Origin: Robinsoniella peoriensis
GTDB lineage: Bacteria; Bacillota; Clostridia; Lachnospirales; Lachnospiraceae
Reading direction: 5' to 3' (one strand)
NCBI RefSeq assembly: GCF_042680125.1
Contig: NZ_JBHTNY010000028.1
Length of the DNA: 64,000 bases
Shown here: in pieces, positions 45,493 to 54,296 of the stretch
How positions within the stretch are numbered: position 1 is the stretch's first letter
How the letters are laid out: each line of letters begins with the position of its first letter
Notes under the pieces: generated by a model
What the model saw: only the letters and a program-made list of their open reading frames with translations
Told to the model about the DNA's origin: nothing
The model's database searches: none
Position numbers and translations under genes: made by a program

Positions 45493-46431
45493 TTAATCTC
45501 TTAATTTTCGTCCGGTCAATTCAAGAAACACGGTTTCCAGGGACGCCTCTTCACTGCGCATACTTTCAATTTTACAGCCATTTGCAATGATTACGGATAT
45601 AATATCATTTAGATTTTCTTCTGATTGGTCCGAAGTAACTGCAATATTTGATTCAGAAAAAACAACTTCCCGAACACCTTTCAAGTCCAGAAAATCCTGC
45701 TCATTGCATTTTTCCTTTTTCTCAACCTCAAAGTAATATGTGACATCATTATTTACTTTCTGATTCAATTCTTCTTTTGTCCCCTCCGCAATAATCGTTC
45801 CTTCGTTCATAATAATAATCCGGTCACAGATTGCCTCCACTTCTTCCATATAATGTGTGGAATAAATAACGGTTGCCCCTCTCTGCCGTAAAGTCCTGAT
45901 TGACTCTAAAATGTGATTCCTTGACTGCGGATCAATCCCCACCGTAGGTTCATCCATGATAATCAGTTCCGGCTGGTGAACGATGGCACAGGCTATATTC
46001 AGCCTTCTTTTCATACCACCGGAAAAAGTTTTCGGCTTATCATCCTTTTTATCATATAAACCAACTAATTCTAAAGCTTCTTTTGCCCGTAATTCTAATT
46101 GCTTCCCGTTTATTCCATAGAGACTGCCAAAGAAACGTACATTTTGAATGGCTGTAATTTCTTCATAGATAGCTAAATCCTGAGGTACTACCCCCAGCAA
46201 ACGTTTAATTTCCTTTACATTCTTCTTTAAATCCCGGTCAAAAATCGTGACCTCTCCCTGATCCATAGAAAGAATGGTTGACAGAATATTAATCGTTGTG
46301 CTTTTTCCAGCCCCATTTGGTCCAAGGAAACCAAGAATTTCTCCTTCATTCACCACAAAGTTAATACCATTAACCGCTTTCTTTGTATGATAGCTTTTCT
46401 CCAGATTATGGACTTTAACAATACTATTCAC
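45493..46431 (-). CDS. ABC exporter ATP-binding protein
   Basis: 312 aa DrrA/NatA-type ATPase with a C-terminal extension. Walker A GPNGAGKSTTINIL, Q-loop VVPQD, signature FSGGMKRRLNIAC, Walker B LIIMDEPTVGID and STHYMEEVEAI are intact; the DUF4162-like tail spans about 225-305. The GTG at 46431 (MNSIVKVHNLEKSY) is the start, 8 bases after GGAGG and overlapping the MarR stop by 8 bases; the frame to 46521 would overlap MarR by far more. Confidence 0.92.
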   Translation of the reverse strand: MNSIVKVHNLEKSYHTKKAVNGINFVVNEGEILGFLGPNGAGKSTTINILSTILSMDQGEVTIFDRDLKKNVKEIKRLLGVVPQDLAIYEEITAIQNVRFFGSLYGINGKQLELRAKEALELVGLYDKKDDKPKTFSGGMKRRLNIACAIVHQPELIIMDEPTVGIDPQSRNHILESIRTLRQRGATVIYSTHYMEEVEAICDRIIIMNEGTIIAEGTKEELNQKVNNDVTYYFEVEKKEKCNEQDFLDLKGVREVVFSESNIAVTSDQSEENLNDIISVIIANGCKIESMRSEEASLETVFLELTGRKLRD

Positions 46432-46999
46432 TTTTATTTCCTCCATTATGGGCATGATATCGGCTCCGGTCAAATTCTTCCAGTGCTTTCTTCTGGCTTT
46501 TGGTAAGCTCTCCGTCTCCAACCACCCGATTATCTACATCTTCCTCAAAACCATCCATTTCTTCTCCATCATAACGGTACATTTTTTTGAGCAGGCTCCA
46601 TAAAATTTCAAGTTCCTCTGTTGTAAAACGCTGAAAAACATCGGCAAAAAACTTTAAGGAACGTTCCGAACACTCCATCATAACCTGCAAACCAATATCA
46701 GTTATTTTAACATTCACGGCTCTTTTATCCTGTTCACTGGGTACCGTAACCACATACCCCTTTTTTTCGATGGCTGTAATTAAATGCTTTACACTTTGTT
46801 TTGTAGTACCAAGCTTTTTTGCAATATTATTCAGTGTTGTTTCACCTTCTTTTAAATGCGCTGCCGCAAGCATAGCCATATACTGCCGGGAAGTTAAATC
46901 CTGCATAAACTGGTCTCCTTTTACCTGTAGTTTATTGGTAACAGAAAAAAGTGTGGCATATGCCTGGTTCATTAGAAATAAATCATTTGCGTATTTCAT
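46424..46999 (-). CDS. MarR family transcriptional regulator
   Basis: 191 aa. Winged helix (about 55-115): TTLNNIAKKLGTTKQSVKHL, ITAIEKKGYV, then the wing PSEQDKRAVNVKIT, standard MarR. A longer acidic and then basic C-terminal tail (about 145-191) is extra to the core family. SD AAAGGAG. First gene of the exporter operon and most likely its repressor through the inverted repeat upstream. Confidence 0.93.
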   Translation of the reverse strand: MKYANDLFLMNQAYATLFSVTNKLQVKGDQFMQDLTSRQYMAMLAAAHLKEGETTLNNIAKKLGTTKQSVKHLITAIEKKGYVVTVPSEQDKRAVNVKITDIGLQVMMECSERSLKFFADVFQRFTTEELEILWSLLKKMYRYDGEEMDGFEEDVDNRVVGDGELTKSQKKALEEFDRSRYHAHNGGNKSE

Positions 47000-47017
47000 T
47001 ATATTCTCCTTTCATAC

Positions 47018-47065
47018 GACAACATGCTGTCTAAATGTATGTTAACATTAAGACAGCATGTTGTC
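47018..47065 (-). promoter_or_regulatory. MarR operator: 15 bp perfect inverted repeat around the promoter
   Basis: GACAACATGCTGTCT and AGACAGCATGTTGTC lie 18 bases apart. Each arm is itself a near-palindrome (GACANCATGNTGTC), the shape expected of two MarR dimer sites. One overlaps the -35 box, the other covers the start region. Confidence 0.8.
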
Positions 47066-47067
47066 AA
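47039..47067 (-). promoter_or_regulatory. Promoter of the MarR-ABC operon
   Basis: Minus-strand TTGACA, 17 bases, TAACAT. The -35 box lies within the right operator arm. Confidence 0.65.
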
Positions 47068-47144
47068 TGTATTTATAAAATTTTTTAACGCAATTTCACC
47101 TCTAAACAATAACCGTTGAACTAACCTGCCCTGTCTCTTAATCC

Positions 47145-47312
47145 ACTAGTACTCCATCCAGCCAGAAACCCTACTGACAGTGCTGATTATTTTGTCAGTC
47201 TGCAAGGCGGAGGATGGAAGCGGAGTGGTTCCTCCGCTGACTGACGACAACGCGGCAGATGGCAAAATAGGCAGTGCTATCAGTAGGGTTTCTAGCCGGA
47301 TGGAGTACTAGT
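47145..47312. mobile_element. 168 bp MITE-like element with long terminal inverted repeats
   Basis: It begins ACTAGTACTCCATCC and ends GGATGGAGTACTAGT, a 15 bp perfect terminal inverted repeat that continues with mismatches to about 50 bp (AGAAACCCTACTGA and its complement, then a CAGTGCT...TTTTG pairing). No gene inside. It sits between the MarR promoter and the 3' end of the AraC gene. The central ~80 bases recur at 17.7 kb. No transposase match could be made. Confidence 0.75.
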
Positions 47313-47327
47313 ATAGCTGAACTAATC

Positions 47328-48239
47328 CTATAACCTACAAACCGGAACTGCCTGCTTCGCCCCCATGACCGTATTCGCTCCATAATTGAACTTCGGTGCC
47401 AGCGTGGAATCCAATTGATATCCATAAGCTTTCGCATTATACTTTTCAATGGCATATTGGACACTGTCAATAGCTACACAGAAATCCTCTTCCTTTTCAT
47501 ATGGTTCCGATTGAAAATAAAGCATTTCACAAGGTTCCAGTTCAACCACATCGCATCCATTTGGAATAGCTCCTGCATAATCGTAAGGCACTTCCACTCC
47601 TGCCGCTACGGCAGAGGTTCCTTCTTTCACCAGATGTGCCGGAAGTTCCAAAATAGCCGCCAGATCATATTTCTCAGGAATGCTGTTAAATAAACCTTCC
47701 CAATCACACCCTGCTTCCTGGCAGAAAGAAAAGTAATCCACAGCTGTTGCCGAACGCATCAGTATTATCTTTCTTTTTGGTCTTGATACTGCAGTAATCA
47801 TACATAATTTCATTTCTTTACACATACTTCTGTCCTCCTTGTGATTAATTAACGTAAAATAATTTCGGATCGGGTACTGAACAAACAATGGAATAGGATC
47901 CGGTGAATTCCGGTACGAACTGGGCGTAACATGGAAAGCCTCCCAAAATGCCTTTACATATCCCTCATGGGATTGATAACTGCAGTTCAGTGCAATATCC
48001 AGAATTCGCTGGCTGCTATTCAATAATTCCAGGGAACTATCCGACAGACGGATTGCCCTGACGTACTCTTTCGGCGTCTTTCCGATAAATTCCTTAAATA
48101 TTCTGTCTCCGTGCCTTTTCGAATATCCTCCGCAGGAATACATTTCTTCAAAAGAAAATTCTTCACTTTCCACATGATCCCGTATATAATCCTGCATCCT
48201 TTGTACAGCATTTACTTTTTCCATGTCCCACTGCTTCAT
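47328..48239 (-). CDS. AraC family regulator with GyrI-like effector domain
   Basis: 303 aa Rob/SoxS-type architecture. AraC HTHs are at about 10-110 (EFSFEEMYSCGGYSKRHGDR, ILDIALNCSYQSHEGYVKAF, HVTPSSYRNSP). The C-terminal GyrI-like/effector-binding domain spans about 150-300 and ends KFNYGANTVMGAKQAVPVC. It follows the GH88 gene region on the same strand, but a terminator and about 180 bases separate them, so it is probably separately expressed. SD AAGAGG. Confidence 0.85.
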   Translation of the reverse strand: MKQWDMEKVNAVQRMQDYIRDHVESEEFSFEEMYSCGGYSKRHGDRIFKEFIGKTPKEYVRAIRLSDSSLELLNSSQRILDIALNCSYQSHEGYVKAFWEAFHVTPSSYRNSPDPIPLFVQYPIRNYFTLINHKEDRSMCKEMKLCMITAVSRPKRKIILMRSATAVDYFSFCQEAGCDWEGLFNSIPEKYDLAAILELPAHLVKEGTSAVAAGVEVPYDYAGAIPNGCDVVELEPCEMLYFQSEPYEKEEDFCVAIDSVQYAIEKYNAKAYGYQLDSTLAPKFNYGANTVMGAKQAVPVCRL

Positions 48240-48384
48240 TCCGATACCTCTTTCTCATTTTATATCTTTTCAAATTTATTTTCTTGAACTGATTGGACAA
48301 GATTTTTTCTCCTGCCGCTTCCTCTTTTATTATAATGCTTTTTCTCCTAACAGTGTTAAAAATTAAATATCATAAAGGCAAAGC

Positions 48385-48413
48385 AAAACCGGGCGCGTCC
48401 TGCGCCCGGTTTT
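48385..48413 (-). terminator. Strong terminator of the GH88/GH operon
   Basis: AAAACCGGGCGC, a 5-base loop, GCGCCCGGTTTT. It lies just after the GH88 stop codon, with TTTTG on the minus strand. Confidence 0.85.
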
Positions 48414-48417
48414 ATCC

Positions 48418-49559
48418 CTACCAGTAAATCTCCCAATCCTTTGACAATCTCGTAAGCAGCTCCATATAGAAGTAATCTCCCCAGATAACACATTCATCCA
48501 CACCCCTTGCTGCACTTTCCGGGATGGGGTTATAAGGCGTGGATTTCGCATACACACCATGAAGCAGTAACCCATTGGATTCCCCCACATCACCGACACT
48601 ATAGTCTTCTGCCAGTGACTGCGCAATCTTCTCTGCAAATTCACTATATCTTTGAGCTTCCTCTTTTGGCAGATACTTTGCCATTTCCAGCATACCGCAA
48701 GCTGCTATAGCGGCCGCTGAGGAATCCCTTGGCTCCTCGCCATCCATAAATTCCAAATCCCAATAGGGAATCAAATCATCAGGAAGACGTTTGATAAAAA
48801 ATTCTGTTACCCTGTGGAACAGGTCAATACATGTTTGATCTTTCGTATAGCGATATCCCAGTGCCATACCATATATTCCCCAGGCCTGTCCTCTTGCCCA
48901 CGCGGATCCGTCCCGGTAACCCTGATAGGTACATCCCCGTACAGGAGCACCCGTTTTGGGGTCAAAAAAGAAGGTATGGTAAGTAGAAGAATCCGGGCGT
49001 ATCAGATTTGCCATACTGGTTCTAGTATGTGCCAGGGCAATCACCCGGTACTTTTCATCTCCCGTAACATCCGATGCCCAATAAAAAGGGGTACATTTAA
49101 AAGACAGTCAATAATCAGACGGTAATTTTCTTCCACTCCCATAGTGCCCCATGCCTGTATAAACTGTCCTTTTTCCTGAAAGCGTGTCAGGAGCTGGTCC
49201 GCTGCCAGAACCGCTGCCTTCTTAGCGGCTTCACTACCCGTTAATTTGTATCCGGCAACGCAGGAAAGGGAATAAAGAAATCCCAGGTCATGGTGATCCA
49301 CATCAATTTTTCTTTCCATACGGTCTAAAAAGCTGTCCACCTCTTTTAAAGCTTCTCTTTTGAAATCCTCATTGCCTGTCCGCTCATATGCCAGCCAATA
49401 CTCACCGGTACAGAATCCGGTAGTCCAATCCACATTCTTTACAGACGGATAAAAGTTATTCTCACTGCAGGAATGCCGGAAGCAATCTCTAAAGTTGTCC
49501 AGATTTTCATGCAATAGCGCACATGCCCGATCCAATGATTTATTTAAATACTCAGTCAT
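48418..49559 (-). pseudogene. Glycoside hydrolase family 88-like protein, single-base frameshift
   Basis: Two overlapping frames, 49041-49559 (172 codons) and 48418-49044 (208 codons), together give a ~380 residue GH88 unsaturated glucuronyl hydrolase-like alpha/alpha-barrel. N-terminal half: VDWTTGFCTGEYWLAYERTG, DHHDLGFLYSLSCVAGYKL, FIQAWGTMG. C-terminal half: SAWARGQAWGIYGMALGYRY, FMDGEEPRDSSAAAIAACGM. If one T were added to the TTTTT run at 49083-49087 (minus-strand reading) the frame would read VPLFYWASDVTGDEKYRVIA, restoring continuity. Either a real frameshift, a sequencing error at a homopolymer, or phase variation. The start at 49559 has GGAGG. It would act on unsaturated uronyl glycans after the preceding glycosidase. 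Confidence 0.85.
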
Positions 49560-49579
49560 CTATTTCCTCCATCTACTGT

Positions 49580-50641
49580 CTACGCTAATGGGATACATGC
49601 ATTCCATGCACAATTCATGGTAATAAAATCAACATCCGTTCCGTCATTTGTGGCTACAAACAGATGTGTTGCTTCTCCATTTTCATCTATGAGCAGAAAT
49701 GGCCGGTCCATATTGCCCATCTTACGCACTTTTCCATCATCCCAAAGTATGTCACGGGTGAATGACGGTCCTGACCGGACATTCCATTTGACACCGTCTT
49801 CACTGGTTGCATATACACCGTCTCCGATATTTCCTGTATAGATTCCGTTAAAGTCTTTGGCAATCATGGCATACCCCGTGTCCGTTCTCCAGATAAAAGG
49901 ATCTTCCACTTCACCGCCATCCTCAAATAAAGGTTTTTCTGTAAGTCTTTCATAAGGTCCCGACCAATGGGGTGCCCATGCTGCCCCTAATTTCATTCCG
50001 CTATACATCTCATTGCCTGATTTATATTCTCCATAAGGAGGTTTCTTCCAGCTTCTGGTCTTATATACTAACAGGCAGCTGCCATCCGGATTGATACAAG
50101 GTGCCGGATTAGAAGTGAAGAAATCATCAAAGTGTCCCGGGCGGACATCCAGTAAAGGGTGGTCAGAACGTTTCCATGGACCGAAAATGCTCTTTGACGT
50201 TGCCATTCCAATCCGCTTATTGCTGCGTGAGCAAATCCACTGATAGCTTTCAAAATTCAGGCTTCCATCCTGGGGTATATCCGGATATGGATATGTAGAC
50301 CCCATGTAGAACAGTACGTAGGTATCACCATGCTTTTGAATTACCGGGTTGTGTGTAATACGTCCATCCCAGTATCCGGCTGACCTGGAGGGTAACACTA
50401 CTTCCTCGAATATGTATGGACCCTCCGGCGTCCTGGATACAGCCCTGACAATTTCACTGTCGATTCCCCATCCCGGATGAAACTGATAAGTCTTTTTCCA
50501 CCTGGAAGCAAACATATGGTAATTTCCATCTTCGCCTTTTATTACGCTTCCACACCAAACCCAGTAATCCTCCATAGAGAATCCACCCTTCAATGGTGCG
50601 GGTTTAAAAAATTTATGTAATTGACATTCTTCTCGTCTCAT
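49580..50641 (-). CDS. Five-bladed beta-propeller glycoside hydrolase (GH43-like clan)
   Basis: 353 aa, soluble, no signal peptide. Repeated blade motifs: WVWCGSVIKGEDGNYHMFAS, GYWDGRITHNPVIQKHGDTY, DPFIWRTDTGYAMIAKDFNG and GNMDRPFLLIDENGEATHLF. Acidic residues occur at expected catalytic blade positions (for example GEVEDPFIW), but the exact family is not certain. The start at 50641 lies at the end of the dispersed leader element (copy 3); the frame to 50692 would run through its hairpin. It lies between the permeases and GH88 in the YesMN-type locus, so it probably degrades an imported oligosaccharide in the cytoplasm. Confidence 0.8.
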   Translation of the reverse strand: MRREECQLHKFFKPAPLKGGFSMEDYWVWCGSVIKGEDGNYHMFASRWKKTYQFHPGWGIDSEIVRAVSRTPEGPYIFEEVVLPSRSAGYWDGRITHNPVIQKHGDTYVLFYMGSTYPYPDIPQDGSLNFESYQWICSRSNKRIGMATSKSIFGPWKRSDHPLLDVRPGHFDDFFTSNPAPCINPDGSCLLVYKTRSWKKPPYGEYKSGNEMYSGMKLGAAWAPHWSGPYERLTEKPLFEDGGEVEDPFIWRTDTGYAMIAKDFNGIYTGNIGDGVYATSEDGVKWNVRSGPSFTRDILWDDGKVRKMGNMDRPFLLIDENGEATHLFVATNDGTDVDFITMNCAWNACIPLA

Positions 50642-50644
50642 ATT

Positions 50645-50712
50645 TATTCCCATTGCATATTGCAGGCAGGCAAGCCTGCAATACTGCCACAATTAAACTG
50701 GTTAAAAGAAAC
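50645..50712 (-). repeat. Dispersed hairpin-SD leader element, copy 3
   Basis: Minus-strand hairpin (GCAGTATTGCAGG against CCTGCAATATGC) followed by AATGGGAATAAAT and the ATG of the glycosidase. It aligns with copies at 16734 and 26826, but the SD portion has drifted from GCAGGAGG to GCAATGGG and the loop is longer. Confidence 0.65.
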
Positions 50713-50790
50713 ACATCGTGGCGTCCTTTCTGCATTGTAATTTTCTTTCAACCTTACCCTGCTTTTCAATCTTTATTTTATTTTGTCTGA

Positions 50791-51621
50791 TTACCCTTTT
50801 AATCCACTTGTAGCAATACCTTCTACGAAATAACGCTGGCAGAACACATACAATATTACAATGGGAATCAGACTGACCACGCTTGCCGCCATAATAAGCT
50901 GGTATTCCGTAGAATATTGGCCTACAAACATCCGGATTCCAAGTGGTATGGTTTTATTAGCTTCACTGCTGAAATAAATCATGGGACCCATAAAATCATT
51001 CCACACAGTTACAAAAGTAAATATCGTCAGTGTAGCCATTGCCGGTTTAGCCAGTGGAACTACAATTCGCCCAAAGGTTCCATACTCCGACAGACCATCA
51101 ATACGTGCTGCCTCTAAGAGCTCATCTGGAATTCCCTGGAAAAACTGTTTTAACAGGAATACACCAAATGCCGCAAAGCTTTGAAGCAGAATATATCCCA
51201 AATGGGTATCTACCAGTCCCATTTTTTGCAGCATTACATACTGGGGAAGCATAAAAATCTGCCACGGAATCGCAATGGTTGCCACATAACACAGAAATAA
51301 TGTATCCCGTCCTTTGAATTTACACTTCGTAAATCCATATGCTGCAAAGGCACAGGTTGCCAGCTGAATAATCGTAACAATTACTGTCAATTTTGTACTA
51401 TTAAAGATAAACAGGGCAAAATCTATTTTCTGCCATATTTTGATATAATTTCCCCATTGAAATACCTCCGGAATCCATTGTATCGGACTGGTAAATACTT
51501 CATTAGAAGTTTTGAGGGAAGCAGACAACATCCATATTAACGGCAGCAGCGTCACCACTACAATGATACTTAGTCCTGCATATATCAAGGTGCGCACTAC
51601 CGGATTTCTCTTTTCTACCAT
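50791..51621 (-). CDS. Carbohydrate ABC transporter permease (MalG type)
   Basis: 276 aa, six TM segments. EAA loop ELLEAARIDGLSEYGTFGRI and a typical C-terminus (YFVEGIATSGLKG). SD AAAGGAG. Third gene of the YesMN-controlled importer. Confidence 0.95.
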   Translation of the reverse strand: MVEKRNPVVRTLIYAGLSIIVVVTLLPLIWMLSASLKTSNEVFTSPIQWIPEVFQWGNYIKIWQKIDFALFIFNSTKLTVIVTIIQLATCAFAAYGFTKCKFKGRDTLFLCYVATIAIPWQIFMLPQYVMLQKMGLVDTHLGYILLQSFAAFGVFLLKQFFQGIPDELLEAARIDGLSEYGTFGRIVVPLAKPAMATLTIFTFVTVWNDFMGPMIYFSSEANKTIPLGIRMFVGQYSTEYQLIMAASVVSLIPIVILYVFCQRYFVEGIATSGLKG

Positions 51622-51635
51622 TTTCTCTTACTCCT

Positions 51636-52559
51636 TTACATATAATCAGAAAACTTTTTCTCCATTCGGAACATCACTACCGTAATCGTTCCCACTATGA
51701 GAAATAGAATCATAGATGCAGCACTTGCCATTCCAAAACGCATATAAGAGAAAGACTGGTCGTAAATATATGTACTAAGCAAGGTAGTCGCAGTCCCCGG
51801 TCCCCCCTCCGTAAGTACAAAAATCAGGTCAAATGTCTTGAAGCTGTTAATCGTAAGCATCATAAATACAAAGAAATGATTTGGTGTCAGCATTGGAAAT
51901 GTAATTCCTTTAAATATCTGCCACTTAGATGCTCCGTCAATCTTAGCCGCTTCATATACGGAGGAAGGAATGCCCTGAAGAGCCGCCAGATAAATAATCA
52001 TAAAATAACCCATATTACGCCAGATACTGACGATAATAACTCCAGTCAGAGCCCAGTCCGTAGAAGAAAACCAACCCGGAAGATATTGTTCTGCAAATCC
52101 CACTGCTTCCAGAGCTACGTTAACAGGACCGCCGTCTTTCATAAACATAGCTTTCCATACTGCTCCGATCGCTACAACAGAAGCTACATAAGGAAAAAAT
52201 ATGGCACTCCTGAAAAATGTAGTTCCCTTTAATTTCTGATTTACTAAAATAGCAAGTCCTAACGCAGCCGCCATACTGAGTATGACGGTAAAAAAGCTGT
52301 ATTGCAGCGTCTGTGTTAAGGATGCTTTGAACACCCGGTCACCGAAAATAGCAAAAAAGTTATCCAATCCTGCAAACTTCATTTCTGTAAACCCGTCCCA
52401 CTCCATAAAGCTGAGAACAAATGAAAATACTACCGGGATTAATACAAAAACTGCAAAGCCAATAAAGTTCGGTAGAATAAATGACATACCAACCAGGGTA
52501 TTCCGTGTTCCCAGAGACATTTTTCTACGGCTCTTATCCTTTTCTCTTTTAATAATCAA
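51636..52559 (-). CDS. Carbohydrate ABC transporter permease (MalF type)
   Basis: 307 aa, six TM segments. EAA loop SSVYEAAKIDGASKWQIFKG. The start is a TTG at 52559 with AAGGAGG at 9 bases; an internal ATG 13 codons later lacks a good SD. It is coupled to the other permease with a 14-base gap. Confidence 0.92.
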   Translation of the reverse strand: MIIKREKDKSRRKMSLGTRNTLVGMSFILPNFIGFAVFVLIPVVFSFVLSFMEWDGFTEMKFAGLDNFFAIFGDRVFKASLTQTLQYSFFTVILSMAAALGLAILVNQKLKGTTFFRSAIFFPYVASVVAIGAVWKAMFMKDGGPVNVALEAVGFAEQYLPGWFSSTDWALTGVIIVSIWRNMGYFMIIYLAALQGIPSSVYEAAKIDGASKWQIFKGITFPMLTPNHFFVFMMLTINSFKTFDLIFVLTEGGPGTATTLLSTYIYDQSFSYMRFGMASAASMILFLIVGTITVVMFRMEKKFSDYM

Positions 52560-52636
52560 ACCTCAATTCCTCCTTAAAACAACGGTGGGCACTTACATAC
52601 CTTTCCGTAATATTATCATTTATCCACCTTAAACGT

Positions 52637-54040
52637 TTACTTCTGGATTTCTTCACTCCGTTCAGCCATTTCAGCCAAACCTTCTTCAATACTTACCTCT
52701 CCTAACATAATAAGACCATGAACCTCTGTCAGCACAGAATCCACTTCCGTAACGTTTTCCCCAATCGGTCTGTCTGCTGCAATGCTCTTCACCTTGAATG
52801 CTTCTGCAAGCCCTTCCGGCATACCTTCCAATGAAGCAATTTCCGTTAAAACGCTGTCATTAAGCCGAGCCGGAACAGCGCCGACTTTCGCATATTCGCC
52901 AGCACATTCATCACTGCTTAAGAAATTAATAAATTTCCATGCAGCATCCTGCTTCTTGGATGTAGGGTTTATAACCAGTGGTGTACTTGCTCCAACGGTA
53001 TATCCTGCTTCTACGTTTTCCGGGTGAGGCATTGTCGCTACTCCCCAATTGGTTACTTCTGTATCTCCGGCTTTAATAGCAGCTGTTAAGGTAGTCACAT
53101 ACCAGGTTCCCATAGGCATCATTGCAACATTACCTGCCTGAAAAGCACTGGAATAATGAATATTAGCACTTTGCAGCGAACCAAAGTCCTGTATAATCCC
53201 ATCATCCTGCATACCTACAGCCATTTCATAATAAGGTTTAAAGAAATCATATCCGGTGCTGAAGTCAAGTGTATCATGCTTTCCGTCCTGAATACCTAAA
53301 TTCTGTACCTGTGTCTGCCATGTATGGATATAAGCGCCGTATACATCCTCACTAGCCACTTCTCTGGCTGTCTTTTCAAATTCTGCCCAGGTCATATCAT
53401 TTGTCGGATACGCAACCCCTGCTGCATCAAATAAGTCCTTATTGTAATACAATACATAATAGTCTGTACGAACCGGCATCGCGTACTGTTTTCCTTCAAT
53501 ATTAAACGGCTGATCCGTACCGTTAAATCCGGTCATATCCACATTATCTTTTGCAATTCTATCCGTCAAATCTAGCATCTGGCCTTTTTTGTACAAGTCA
53601 TACGTATTAGGCGCATCTTTAATGAAGTATGCATCTAATTCGCTTCCCCCATTTAACATCACATTTAATTTTGTATTATAATCTGTAGACGGGATATCAA
53701 TAACCTCTACCTTAATATCAGGATATTTTGCTTCAAATGCAGCAATTGCATTGGAAGTACTGTCATTAGAGGTATAATCCCATGTTGCCAGCTTAATACT
53801 TGTCACCTCACCGGAACCACCCGTTTCTCCTTTGTTTCCCCCTGACGTATCCCCGGCGGTTTCTCCTGAACTTTCTCCTGAACTTTCTCCTGACGTATCT
53901 CCTGAATTTTCTGATGCTGTTGTGGTTCCTTCTGACGCTGCCTTGCTGCTCGTCTCCTTAGGAGCGCCTGTCCCACCGCATCCACTTAATAATGACCCGC
54001 AAATACTAATCCCCATAATGATTGCTGCTAATCGTTTCAT
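52637..54040 (-). CDS. Sugar-binding lipoprotein of the YesMN-controlled importer
   Basis: 467 aa. Lipobox LLSGC (about residue 20) after a basic-hydrophobic signal. A low-complexity Ser/Gly/Glu/Thr linker follows (GDTSGESSGESSGETAG and similar, about 40-80), then the family-1 binding domain (IKLATWDYTSNDSTSNAI onward). The start at 54040 (MKRLAAIIMG) follows AAAAGGAGAAGG; the frame to 54136 lacks an SD. First gene of the operon, divergent from the YesM-type kinase that probably controls it. Confidence 0.93.
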   Translation of the reverse strand: MKRLAAIIMGISICGSLLSGCGGTGAPKETSSKAASEGTTTASENSGDTSGESSGESSGETAGDTSGGNKGETGGSGEVTSIKLATWDYTSNDSTSNAIAAFEAKYPDIKVEVIDIPSTDYNTKLNVMLNGGSELDAYFIKDAPNTYDLYKKGQMLDLTDRIAKDNVDMTGFNGTDQPFNIEGKQYAMPVRTDYYVLYYNKDLFDAAGVAYPTNDMTWAEFEKTAREVASEDVYGAYIHTWQTQVQNLGIQDGKHDTLDFSTGYDFFKPYYEMAVGMQDDGIIQDFGSLQSANIHYSSAFQAGNVAMMPMGTWYVTTLTAAIKAGDTEVTNWGVATMPHPENVEAGYTVGASTPLVINPTSKKQDAAWKFINFLSSDECAGEYAKVGAVPARLNDSVLTEIASLEGMPEGLAEAFKVKSIAADRPIGENVTEVDSVLTEVHGLIMLGEVSIEEGLAEMAERSEEIQK

Positions 54041-54148
54041 ACTTACCTTCTCCTTTTTTGTATTTTTTACTTTTTTGTTGGCTTTTCTTTCTGTCATTAT
54101 TATACCAATTTGCATAACAAAAAGTAAACTCAGCATATTTATCCGTTA

Positions 54149-54209
54149 TAATACTATTTTACATTTTGTTATTTTCATCTATTACTTTTTTACGATTTAA
54201 TACTATTTT
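54149..54209. promoter_or_regulatory. Direct repeat TAATACTATTTT x2 in the divergent regulatory region
   Basis: Identical 12-mers at 54149-54160 and 54198-54209, 49 bases apart, lie between the importer operon and the YesM-type kinase gene. AraC-type response regulators bind direct repeats, so these are candidates for the YesN-type protein encoded downstream. Confidence 0.4.
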
Positions 54210-54227
54210 TCGAATTTTTTTCACGAA

Positions 54228-54256
54228 TTGAAACGGATATTCTTTTATGTTATAAT
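54228..54256 (+). promoter_or_regulatory. Promoter of the YesMN-type operon
   Basis: TTGAAA, 17 bases, TATAAT, about 40 bases before the kinase start codon. Confidence 0.7.
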
Positions 54257-54296
54257 GCGAATTATAAAAATAAATATATGTTTCTTCGGAGGCTGA

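Noticed and set aside
47195..47470. Minus-strand frame across the MITE-like element and the AraC gene
   Set aside because: Shadow of the AraC gene extended through the repeat.
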